A stretch of DNA of 10,136 nt, taken from positions 1 to 10,136 of the forward strand of contig JACCZR010000139.1 in assembly GCA_013695855.1 (NCBI GenBank), in the 5' to 3' direction. The DNA is from Thermoleophilaceae bacterium (GTDB taxonomy: Bacteria; Actinomycetota; Thermoleophilia; Solirubrobacterales; Thermoleophilaceae). Positions within the stretch are counted from its first letter, which is position 1. Each line of letters begins with the position of its first letter. Shown one piece after another: positions 1-6,653 of the stretch. The notes under the pieces were generated by a model. That model saw nothing but the letters and a program-made list of their open reading frames with translations. It searched no databases and was not told the origin of the DNA. A program made the translations under genes and the position numbers.

Positions 1-407
1 CGGGTGGACCCCGCGAAACGCTTGTTGCCCTTGCCGCCTGGCCCGCCGCGCGCCACGGTGGCCCGCTGCCCTGGCTGAGTCAGGTCCCAGTGCGCCTCTT
101 GGTCGGAGCCCACCCATCCCTCGGCCACGGTGCCCGGTGGCACCGGGACCTCGAGCACGGCCGCCGTAGCGCCGTGGCGCTGCGAGCCCTCCCCGTGGCC
201 GCCGCGCTTGGCCCGAAAGTGCGCGCCCCGGCGAAAGGCGCCGAGATCGCGGCGCGAGGGGTCACAGACCAGCACGACGTCGCCGCCGCGGCCTCCGTCG
301 CCGCCGTCGGGCCCGCCTTTGGGCACGTGGGCCTCACGGCGGAAGGAGGTCGAGCCGTCGCCCCCGGCACCGCCCCTGACGAAGATCCTGGCCGTGTCGG
401 CGAACAT
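1..407 (-). CDS. obgE: Obg/CgtA family ribosome-assembly GTPase, N-terminal part (gene runs off the left edge)
   Basis: Only the first 135 codons and two bases of codon 136 are present. The visible part is the glycine-rich Obg fold: it opens MFADTARIFVRGGAGGDGST, followed by SFRREAHVPKGGPDGGDGGR (residues 21-40), GGDVVLV (41-47), EVPVPPGTV (86-94) and VARGGPGGKGNKRF (118-131). These are the diagnostic segments of the family's N-terminal domain. The GTPase domain (G1-G5) would follow and lies outside the window, so catalytic motifs cannot be checked. Family knowledge: Obg binds the 50S subunit and couples late ribosome maturation to GTP and ppGpp levels. The ATG at 407-405 fits the family N terminus. 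No clear Shine-Dalgarno precedes it, and a strong inverted repeat ends 10 nt upstream. It lies 88 nt downstream of rpmA, the classical rplU-rpmA-obg arrangement. Identity is near certain. Confidence 0.95.
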   Translation of the reverse strand, partial: MFADTARIFVRGGAGGDGSTSFRREAHVPKGGPDGGDGGRGGDVVLVCDPSRRDLGAFRRGAHFRAKRGGHGEGSQRHGATAAVLEVPVPPGTVAEGWVGSDQEAHWDLTQPGQRATVARGGPGGKGNKRFAGST

Positions 408-417
408 CAGCTCATGA

Positions 418-456
418 GGTTGACGTTTGACTCAACAGCTCGGTCAAACGTCGACC
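418..456 (-). promoter_or_regulatory. 14-bp inverted repeat (RNA hairpin) in the rpmA-obg intergenic region
   Basis: Arms 418-431 and 443-456 are complementary at 13 of 14 positions around an 11-nt loop. In the minus-strand transcript the arms read GGTCGACGTTTGAC and GTCAAACGTCAACC, with one C-A mismatch. The hairpin ends 10 nt before the obg start codon and has no U-run, so it does not look like a classical intrinsic terminator. It could stabilise or be a processing site for the upstream rplU-rpmA mRNA, attenuate obg, or bind a protein as DNA. The structure is seen in the sequence; the role is inference. Confidence 0.6.
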
Positions 457-495
457 GCGTCCCGGCGTGCTGCGCCGCCCGCGAAGCCCAGGGCG

Positions 496-750
496 CTAGG
501 CCTGGGCGACGACCGAGATGGTGCGGCCACGGTGCCCCTGGGCGAACTCGACCACGCCCGCGCGCTTGGCGAAGATCGTGTGGTCGCGGCCGAGGCCCGT
601 GCCGTCGCCCGGCTTGAAGCGGGTGCCGCGCTGGCGCACGATGATCTCGCCGCCGGTCACCGTCTGGCCGGCGAAGACCTTCACGCCGAGGCGCTTGGCG
701 TTGGAGTCGCGCCCGTTGCGGCTGGACCCGAGTCCCTTCTTATGAGCCAC
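496..750 (-). CDS. rpmA: 50S ribosomal protein bL27
   Basis: An 84-residue protein with the canonical bL27 sequence. It starts MAHKKGLGSSRNGRDSNAKR and continues through GVKVFAGQTVTGGEIIVRQR and GTRFKPGDGTGLGRDHTIFA. This is full length for the family. The basic N terminus is the part that reaches the peptidyl transferase centre of the ribosome. It starts directly at MAHKKG, without the cleavable leader seen in many Firmicutes. The start codon is GTG (750-748) and overlaps the rplU TAG stop by one base (TAGTG). A strong AGGAGG (760-755) lies inside the last rplU codons, so translation of the two ribosomal proteins is probably coupled. The stop TAG is at 498-496; an 88-nt gap then leads to obg. 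Confidence 0.97.
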   Translation of the reverse strand: MAHKKGLGSSRNGRDSNAKRLGVKVFAGQTVTGGEIIVRQRGTRFKPGDGTGLGRDHTIFAKRAGVVEFAQGHRGRTISVVAQA

Positions 751-1091
751 TAGTCCTCCTTCTCCTTGGCCGGCTTGCGGGAGAGCTTCTTGATCTCGCC
801 GATCTCCAGGCGGGTCAGCTCGGAGCGGTGGCCCTGGTGGCGCTTGTAGTTGCCCTTCGGCTTGAACTTCAGCACCCGGATCTTCTCGCCCCGCTCGTGG
901 CCGGTCACGGTGGCCTCGACCTTGACCTTCGTAAGGTCATCGCCGTCGAACACGGTGTCGTCGCCGTCGGCGAACAGCAGCGGCTGGAGGGCCACCTTCG
1001 CGCCCTCGTCCTCGTGCATGCGGTCGACCACCAGGGAGTCCCCGGTCTCGACGCGGTACTGCTTGCCTCCGACCTTGACGATCGCGTACAT
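750..1091 (-). CDS. rplU: 50S ribosomal protein bL21
   Basis: A 113-residue protein with the bL21 signature. The N terminus is MYAIVKVGGKQYRVETGD. The central part has VTGHERGEKIRVLKFKPKGN (residues 62-81), and YKRHQGHRSELTRLEI (82-97) is the conserved rRNA-binding C-terminal motif. A charged tail, KKLSRKPAKEKED, follows and slightly extends the family core. bL21 is a structural protein of the large subunit that contacts 23S rRNA. I chose the ATG at 1091-1089 because the protein then begins exactly at the family N terminus. A longer reading to 1166 would add a low-complexity Arg/Ala stretch and run into the upstream RNase gene. The 34-nt gap to that gene has no obvious terminator and no good Shine-Dalgarno. 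The stop TAG overlaps the rpmA start. Confidence 0.96.
   Translation of the reverse strand: MYAIVKVGGKQYRVETGDSLVVDRMHEDEGAKVALQPLLFADGDDTVFDGDDLTKVKVEATVTGHERGEKIRVLKFKPKGNYKRHQGHRSELTRLEIGEIKKLSRKPAKEKED
755..760 (-). promoter_or_regulatory. Shine-Dalgarno of rpmA, embedded in the rplU 3' end
   Basis: AGGAGG on the minus strand, four bases before the GTG start of rpmA. It overlaps the codons for the acidic/basic C terminus of bL21 (KEKED), so those codons also serve as ribosome binding site. It supports the GTG at 750 as the true rpmA start. Confidence 0.8.
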
Positions 1092-1125
1092 GAGCGCGTG
1101 AAGGCTAGCGAACGCCCTGCGGGGT

Positions 1126-2964
1126 CTAACCGGCATCGGCGGTCGACTTGCGCCGCCCGCGCCCACCTCGGCTTCCTCGTCGCCGGCCGCTGCGCTCGGA
1201 GCCGTCGCCGTCGCTTCCCGCCGAGGCCGCCGGCGGCGGGTCCACGAGCTCTGCCTCGGCGGCCGAGCGTCCCACCTTCTCGATGCGGACCAACGTCTTC
1301 TGGCCGATCAGGCGCCCGGCCCCGGCCACGGAGATCACGTAGGCGTCGAGCTTCGCCACGGCGTCGTCCTCGTTGTACATGTGGGGCTCCTGGATGGTCA
1401 CGAGCACCTCCTCGCCCTCCCGGAAGGGCAGGGCGCGCTCCTCGACGTCTTCCCGGCTGCCCTCGAGCAGCACCGCGAAGTGGTCGATGGGCAGCGCCTC
1501 GGAGCCCTCGAAGTGGAAGCGCCTGCCGGTGTCGGCCTCGATCCCGTGGATCGGAGCGCCCGGACCGGCCACCAACTCGGTGGAGACCTCGGGATGCACG
1601 GCGATGAGGAACGACTCGGCGTCCGGGCGCTCGGCGGCAAGCTCGCGCAGTTGGCGCTCGGCGTCGATGGCCACGGTCTCCTCGGAGAGCACCACGCCCT
1701 CGCCCTCGCACGTCGGGCAGGCCTTCGTGAGGATCTCGCGCACGCCCTCGGTCACGTTCTGGCGGGTCATCTCCACCAGGCCCAGCGGCGAGATCTCCAC
1801 CACGTAGGTCTTGGTGCGGTCCTCGTCGAGAGCCTTTCGCAGGGTCGTCAGCACCGTCTCGCGGTTGCGCGAGCGCGACATGTCGATGAAGTCGATGACG
1901 ATGATGCCGCCGATGTCGCGCAGCCTCAGCTGGCGCACGACCTCCTCGGCGGACTCGAGGTTGGTCCTGACGATGGTGTCCTCGAGGCGGGCGCCCTTGC
2001 CGCGGCCGATGAAGGAGCCGGAGTTCACGTCGATCACCGTCATCGCCTCGGCGTAGTCGATCATCAGGTAGCCGCCGCTGGGCAGGTCGACCCGGCGGGA
2101 GAGTGTGGACTGGATGGCCTCCTCCGCGCCGTAGCGCTCGAACAGCGGCTCCTCGCCCTTGTAGAGCTCCAGGCGCTCGAGCAGCTCCGGCGCGGTCCGA
2201 GTGAAAAAGGACTCGAGGCGGTGGTGCTGCTTGGGGTCGTCCACGATCGCGCGCTCGAACTGGCCCGAGAAGATGTCGCGGGCCACGCGCACCGACAGGT
2301 CGGCCTCCTGGAAGACCATGGCCGGTGCCGGCGTCTCCTCAGCTCGCTTGCACAGCACCTCGTGGAGCTTGTGCAGGTACTTGATCTCGCGCTCGAAGTC
2401 CTCGCGCTTGCCGCCTTGGGCAGCGGTGCGAATGATCGCCCCGCCTCCCTGCAGGTCGATCTTCCCCGCGGCCTTGCGCAGACGGTCGCGCTCACCGTCG
2501 GTGAGCCGGCGAGAGACGCCGACGCCCTCGCCTTGGGGCACATAGACCAACAGCCGCCCCGCGATCGACAGCTGCATGGACAGGCGCGGGCCCTTCGTCT
2601 TCAGTGGGTCCTTGACCGCCTGGACGAGCACCTCCTGGCCGGGCTTGAGCAGCTCGGTGATCTGCTTGCCCTTGCCCCGGCCTCCGCGCCCGCGGCGGGC
2701 CACCTCGACGCCGGGGATGACCACGTCGTCTGCGTGCAGGAAGCCGTTCTTGTCGAGGCCGGTGTCCACGAAGGCGGCCTCCAAGCCGCCGAGGACGTTG
2801 TCGACCTTGCCTTTGTAGATGTTGCCGACTATCGAGCCCGAGCCGCGGCGCTCGATGTAGAGCTCAGCGACGCGGGGGTCTGCTGACTTGCGTCCATCCT
2901 CGGACTCGAGGATGGCTACGCGGGTTTCGCCACGGTCCGCCGTGACGAGCAGTTGCTTCTTCAA
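1126..2964 (-). CDS. rng: RNase E/G family endoribonuclease with C-terminal TRAM-like extension
   Basis: A 612-residue protein. An S1 RNA-binding domain (about 37-132; GNIYKGKVDNVLGGLEAAFV) contains a basic insert, RRGRGGRGKGK, at 90-100. The catalytic core holds both metal-binding aspartates: D312 in TVIDVNSGSF and D358 in GGIIVIDFIDM. These correspond to D303 and D346 of E. coli RNase E. The Zn-link is CPTC at 416-419. The family makes single-strand cuts in rRNA precursors and mRNA, preferring 5'-monophosphate ends. After the core, residues about 513-573 look like a small beta domain resembling TRAM/OB folds (inferred by eye). The protein ends in a Ser/Arg/Gly-rich basic tail (590-606). The long degradosome scaffold of RNase E is absent, so it is RNase G-like in size. 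The start is TTG at 2964-2962, because an in-frame TGA lies only five codons upstream and no ATG or GTG falls between. It lies 15 nt after rodA and 34 nt before rplU. Confidence 0.93.
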   Translation of the reverse strand: MKKQLLVTADRGETRVAILESEDGRKSADPRVAELYIERRGSGSIVGNIYKGKVDNVLGGLEAAFVDTGLDKNGFLHADDVVIPGVEVARRGRGGRGKGKQITELLKPGQEVLVQAVKDPLKTKGPRLSMQLSIAGRLLVYVPQGEGVGVSRRLTDGERDRLRKAAGKIDLQGGGAIIRTAAQGGKREDFEREIKYLHKLHEVLCKRAEETPAPAMVFQEADLSVRVARDIFSGQFERAIVDDPKQHHRLESFFTRTAPELLERLELYKGEEPLFERYGAEEAIQSTLSRRVDLPSGGYLMIDYAEAMTVIDVNSGSFIGRGKGARLEDTIVRTNLESAEEVVRQLRLRDIGGIIVIDFIDMSRSRNRETVLTTLRKALDEDRTKTYVVEISPLGLVEMTRQNVTEGVREILTKACPTCEGEGVVLSEETVAIDAERQLRELAAERPDAESFLIAVHPEVSTELVAGPGAPIHGIEADTGRRFHFEGSEALPIDHFAVLLEGSREDVEERALPFREGEEVLVTIQEPHMYNEDDAVAKLDAYVISVAGAGRLIGQKTLVRIEKVGRSAAEAELVDPPPAASAGSDGDGSERSGRRRGSRGGRGRRKSTADAG

Positions 2965-2975
2965 GGGTTTTCTTT

Positions 2976-2980
2976 CCTCT
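2976..2980 (-). promoter_or_regulatory. Ribosome binding site for the TTG-started RNase E/G gene
   Basis: The minus strand reads TTATGAGAGGAAAGAAAA. AGAGG begins on the last base of the rodA TGA stop and lies 11 nt before the TTG. It is the only purine-rich element near the start and supports the unusual TTG. Its overlap with the rodA stop suggests ribosomes ending rodA help initiate this gene. Confidence 0.6.
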
Positions 2981-4182
2981 CATAAGGCTAGGTCCCTGCC
3001 CTTGGCGAAAGCAGCGTCGCGCGCCTGCGCGTGTATGGACTGCAGGAGGCCGAGGGCCAGGAGGGTCACGATCACCGACGAGCCGCCGTACGAGACGAGC
3101 GGCAGGGTGATGCCGGTGATGGGCATGATCCCAATGGTCATACCGACGTTAACGAAAAGCTGGAACATGAACATGGCCGTGATCCCGCCGGCCAGCAAGG
3201 TGCCGTAGAGGTTCTTCGCCATGGTCAGGATCCGCAGCGCCCTCCATATCAAGAGCGCGAACAGGGACAGCACGATCGCCGTCCCCACGAAGCCGAACTC
3301 CTCGCCGACCACGCTGAACACGAAGTCGGTGTGGTGCTCGGGTAGGAAGTCGAGCTTGGTCTGGGTGGCCAGGTCGCCCCGGCCGGTCTTGCCTCCGGAG
3401 CCGATCGCGGTCAGTGACTGGTTGACCTGATAGCCCTGCTCGCGCGGGTTCTCCGTCGGGTCGAGGAAGGCGGTGAGGCGGTCCATCTGGTAGGGCTTGA
3501 GCACCTCCACTCCGGCTGCGGGGGCCGCCACCAGCACCAGGACGATGGCCACGCCGGCCAGGGCGGCGAGGGCGGCGAAGTGGGTCCACTTGGTGCCGGC
3601 CACGAACAGGCAGGCGGTCACCACGGCCAGGTAGACCAGGCCCGAGCCGAGGTCGGGCTGCGCGATGACCAGCATCGCCGGGAAGACCGCCATCAGCACC
3701 GCCCGGCTGGTGGTATCGCGGTCCCCCAGGCGCCGCACACGATCCACCAGGAAGCCCGACAAGGCCAGAATGAGAAGCAGCTTGCCGATCTCGGAGGCCT
3801 GGAAGCTGAAGAACCCAAGCTCGATCGAGCGGGTGGAGCCGCGGGCCGAGACGCCCGCCAGCATCACCAGGAGAATCGAGGCGATCATCGCGACGTAGAT
3901 CCCGGCCTTCCACTCGCGAAAGCGCGAGTAGTCCACCCGGGAGACGATCAGCATCAGGACCAGCCCGACGCCGAAGTAGGCCGACTGGCGGGTGAGGAAG
4001 TAGTAGGGACTGCCGTCGATGTCGCCCGTCGTGGCCGTGGCGATCGTGTAGAGGCTGCAGGCGATTAGGGCGAGGGTCGCGAGGAGCAGCAGCGGGTCGA
4101 GCCGGAACGCGGGTACGCGCGGCTGGTCGCGGAAGTCGCGAACGGAGGTTCCGTAGGGAGATGCCTGCACGGTGGTCGGCAC
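2980..4182 (-). CDS. rodA: SEDS-family peptidoglycan glycosyltransferase RodA
   Basis: A 400-residue integral membrane protein with about ten hydrophobic segments between residues 28 and 385. It has the SEDS signatures FSFQASEIGKLLLIL (125-139), IAQPDLGSGLVY (173-184), REQGYQVNQSLTAIGSGG (247-264), PEHHTDFVFSVVGEEFGFVG (281-300) and PLVSYGGSS (361-369). D286 in HTDFVF matches the essential Asp262 of E. coli RodA. Family role: it polymerises lipid II into glycan strands as partner of class B PBP2 in the Rod complex. The first 28 residues are a hydrophilic cytoplasmic extension. The GTG at 4182-4180 follows the mrdA stop by 18 nt with only a weak Shine-Dalgarno; a second in-frame GTG (codon 5) is possible. 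FtsW is the paralogue to exclude. Adjacency to mreBCD and PBP2 supports RodA. Confidence 0.94.
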   Translation of the reverse strand: MPTTVQASPYGTSVRDFRDQPRVPAFRLDPLLLLATLALIACSLYTIATATTGDIDGSPYYFLTRQSAYFGVGLVLMLIVSRVDYSRFREWKAGIYVAMIASILLVMLAGVSARGSTRSIELGFFSFQASEIGKLLLILALSGFLVDRVRRLGDRDTTSRAVLMAVFPAMLVIAQPDLGSGLVYLAVVTACLFVAGTKWTHFAALAALAGVAIVLVLVAAPAAGVEVLKPYQMDRLTAFLDPTENPREQGYQVNQSLTAIGSGGKTGRGDLATQTKLDFLPEHHTDFVFSVVGEEFGFVGTAIVLSLFALLIWRALRILTMAKNLYGTLLAGGITAMFMFQLFVNVGMTIGIMPITGITLPLVSYGGSSVIVTLLALGLLQSIHAQARDAAFAKGRDLAL

Positions 4183-4200
4183 GCTAGCCGCTCGGGGCCA

Positions 4201-6072
4201 TCAGTCGGGCGCGGTGCCGCCCTGCACCTGCTTCTTGGCATCGCCCTTGACGCCGAACAGCTCGCCCATGATCCGGCGGGCCGCCGGTGCGGCCGTCTCG
4301 GCGCCGAAGCCGCCGGCCTCGAAGGTCACCGCCACGACGTACTTGGGGTTCGGGTAGGGCGCCAGCGCCACGTACCAGGACTGGTCGGCGCGCCCGGCGC
4401 CCTTCTCCGCGGTGCCGGTCTTGCCGGCCACCGGCACGGGGAAGCCCTTGAAGACCGGGGTCGAGGTGCCGCCCGGGGCGCTGGCGGCGCCACGCAGGCC
4501 CTCCATGATCGCCTGGCGGTGCTCGGGCTTGATCTTCACCCGGCGCGGCGAGGGGGTCTCGAGCTGCTGGAGCGCCCGGCCGCCGGAGTCCTCGATGCGC
4601 TGACCCAGACGCGGGCGCAGGACCCGCCCGCCGTTGGCCACCGTGGAATAAGCCACCGCCATCTGCAGTGGGTTGGCCGCCAGGTCGCCCTGGCCCACCG
4701 AGAGGTTGATGTTGTCGCCGACGCTCCAGGGACGGTCGGTCAGCTTCTTCTTGAACAGCTCGTTGCGCCACTTCGGGCTGGGGACGAAGCCGGGGGACTC
4801 CGACGGCAGGTCGATGCCCGTGCGGCGCCCGATGCCGAGCCTGCGCGCCCAGCGCTGCAGGAGCAGCCCATCGCCCGAGCCGTTGGCCTCGCGCCCCACG
4901 AGGTAGTAGTAGACGTCGCTGGAGACGGTGAGCGCCTTGCGCAGCGCCACCGGTCCGTTGACGACACCGCCGGCGTTCTGGAAGCGCACACCCCCAACGG
5001 TGATCGAGCCGCCGTCGTACTGGACGGTGTCGGGTGTGATCAGGCCGCCCTCCAGGCCCGCCACCGAGGTGACCAGCTTGTAGGTCGAGCCCGTGGGGTA
5101 GCCGCCCTGGGACGCACGGTTAAACAGCGGCTTGCCGAGCTCCTCGGAGGACAGGCGCTTGAAGTCGCGCGGGCGAATGATCTTCGAGAAGAGGTTGGGG
5201 TCGAACGATGGCGTGCTGCCCAGAGCGACCATCTCGCCGTTGCGCACGTTCATCACCGCGAAGGCGCCCTTCGCGCCGCCGAGCGCCTGCTGGCCCACCT
5301 TCTGCACGCCCAGGTCCACGGAGAGGCGCAGCTGGCGCCCCTGCACGGGCCGGCGCACCGCGAGCTCGCCTCTGAGGCTGCCGAGGGCATCCACCTGCAC
5401 GCGCGAGGCGCCGTTCTTGCCGCGCAGGAAGCGGTCGTACTGATACTCGATGCCCGACTGGCCCACTCGGTCCCCGAGGCCCACGCCGCGGTAGCGCTGG
5501 TCGGTGAGCTGCTCCTTGGTGATCTCCCCCACCGTTCCGAAGAGGTGAGCGCCGATCTTCTTCTGGGGGTACTGACGCAGGAACACGCGCTCGACCGTGA
5601 CCCCGGGGAAATCGTTCTGGCGCTCGAGCAGGTAGGCCACCACGTTGGGCTTGACGTCCTGCTTGACCGTGGCCGCCGAGTAGGGCAGCGCCTTGAGCTG
5701 GTCGGAGACGCTGCGATCGATGCGCTTGGCACTCGAGCCGAGCACGCCCGCCAGGCGCTTGTACACCTCGCGGCGCCCACCCGGGTCGTCGGGCAGCTTG
5801 CCCGGGGTGACCTTCACGGCCAGGCCGGTGCGGTTGTCCACCAGCACGCGCCCGTCGCGGTCGACGACCTCGCCGCGCGGCGCCTGGACCTTGATCTCGC
5901 GCACCCGGTTGTCGTTGGCCTTGGCCTCGTACTTGTCGCCCGAGAGCACCTGCAGGTACCACAGGCGGAAGAAGATGACCCCGAAGGCGAGCAGGGCCAC
6001 ACCACCGATGAGGGCCACGCGAAAGGCCAGCTGAGGAGTGAGCGAGCGGCGGTTCTCTCCGTCGAGGTACAT
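4201..6072 (-). CDS. mrdA: Penicillin-binding protein 2 (class B, elongasome transpeptidase)
   Basis: A 623-residue class B PBP. It has a short cytoplasmic N terminus, one membrane anchor (about 16-43) and a PBP-dimer/pedestal domain (about 60-245) opening with APRGEVVDRDGRVLVDN (64-80). The transpeptidase domain spans about 268-605. Its active-site motifs are present: STYK at 329-332 (nucleophile S329, K332), SSD at 384-386 in the SxN position as usual for PBP2, and KTG at 551-553 within VAGKTGTAE. It cross-links peptidoglycan stems outside the membrane and pairs with RodA for side-wall synthesis. FtsI/PBP3 is the alternative, but location directly after mreD and before rodA argues for PBP2. 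The ATG (6072-6070) overlaps the mreD stop (TGATG), with a purine-rich GGGGGATGGAAG upstream, so translation is probably coupled. The C terminus ends in a short polar tail without extra domains such as PASTA. Confidence 0.95.
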   Translation of the reverse strand: MYLDGENRRSLTPQLAFRVALIGGVALLAFGVIFFRLWYLQVLSGDKYEAKANDNRVREIKVQAPRGEVVDRDGRVLVDNRTGLAVKVTPGKLPDDPGGRREVYKRLAGVLGSSAKRIDRSVSDQLKALPYSAATVKQDVKPNVVAYLLERQNDFPGVTVERVFLRQYPQKKIGAHLFGTVGEITKEQLTDQRYRGVGLGDRVGQSGIEYQYDRFLRGKNGASRVQVDALGSLRGELAVRRPVQGRQLRLSVDLGVQKVGQQALGGAKGAFAVMNVRNGEMVALGSTPSFDPNLFSKIIRPRDFKRLSSEELGKPLFNRASQGGYPTGSTYKLVTSVAGLEGGLITPDTVQYDGGSITVGGVRFQNAGGVVNGPVALRKALTVSSDVYYYLVGREANGSGDGLLLQRWARRLGIGRRTGIDLPSESPGFVPSPKWRNELFKKKLTDRPWSVGDNINLSVGQGDLAANPLQMAVAYSTVANGGRVLRPRLGQRIEDSGGRALQQLETPSPRRVKIKPEHRQAIMEGLRGAASAPGGTSTPVFKGFPVPVAGKTGTAEKGAGRADQSWYVALAPYPNPKYVVAVTFEAGGFGAETAAPAARRIMGELFGVKGDAKKQVQGGTAPD

Positions 6073-6653
6073 CAGACTTCCATCCCCCGGAGGCCAAGCG
6101 GGCCGGATTCGCGGGGGCTCTGGCGCCGGCGGTTGCGCTCGAGGGGATCGACCGCCAAGGAGGGACGGATCAGGCGGCGCACGAGTCCGAAGAGGGGCAA
6201 GGCGATCAGTGTGTCGAGCACCACGGTCACGACCATCTCACGGAAGACGAGCCCGCTCACGCTGGCGGTCCCCACGTCGAGCATGAAGGAAACCGCGCCG
6301 AACGCAAGCACCCAGCCGACCGCCGCGGCCGCTCCGACCGGGATTGGCAGCAGGCCGTGCGAGGGATCGCGCAGCTCGCGGAAGCGCCCGACCCCGTAGC
6401 CGATGGCGCACAACACCAGCGAGGACGCGCCCATGGTCTGGGCGGCCAGCAGGTCCAACAGGAAACCCGCGGCGAAGCCCGTGGCCGCGCCGGGCACGCT
6501 GCCCGCGTAGTAGGCCACCCCGCCTACCACCAGCGGGATCAGGTCGAAGTGCCCGCCGAGGAAGCGCAGCTGGCCCAGCCCCGAGAGCTGGATGACCACT
6601 GCGCCCAGCAGCAACAGGCCCACGCGCAAGAAGGCTCCCGGGGTGGGGCTCAC
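6072..6653 (-). CDS. mreD: Rod shape-determining membrane protein MreD
   Basis: A 193-residue, strongly hydrophobic protein with about five or six membrane segments (roughly 9-27, 36-55, 57-72, 77-90, 103-126 and 139-160). A polar, arginine-rich C-terminal tail (RRLIRPSLAVDPLERNRRRQ onward) follows. MreD sequences diverge greatly. The call rests on size, topology, the helix-loop pattern GAATGFAAGFLLDLLAAQTM typical of the family, and its position between mreC and mrdA. It is thought to bridge MreC, PBP2 and RodA in the membrane. The start is GTG (6653-6651) and overlaps the mreC TGA by four bases (GTGA). The stop TGA overlaps the mrdA ATG. Both overlaps indicate translational coupling and balanced stoichiometry in the complex. 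Confidence 0.88.
   Translation of the reverse strand: MSPTPGAFLRVGLLLLGAVVIQLSGLGQLRFLGGHFDLIPLVVGGVAYYAGSVPGAATGFAAGFLLDLLAAQTMGASSLVLCAIGYGVGRFRELRDPSHGLLPIPVGAAAAVGWVLAFGAVSFMLDVGTASVSGLVFREMVVTVVLDTLIALPLFGLVRRLIRPSLAVDPLERNRRRQSPRESGPLGLRGMEV

Noticed and set aside
470..495. Possible terminator hairpin right after the rpmA stop (CGCCC with GGGCG)
   Set aside because: Only about five pairs with a 10-nt loop and no U-run; expected by chance at this GC content.
1092..1166. Longer bL21 reading from an ATG at 1166
   Set aside because: It would overlap the 3' end of the RNase gene and add a low-complexity sequence before the standard MYAIVKVGGKQY start.
1381..2886. 501-codon plus-strand open frame opposite the RNase E/G gene
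   Set aside because: Antisense shadow of a gene with clear catalytic motifs; low-complexity Leu/Val/His/Asp-rich product.
4519..6399. 626-codon plus-strand open frame opposite mrdA and mreD
   Set aside because: Antisense shadow of PBP2. No domain, no ribosome binding site, and composition like the other shadow frames.
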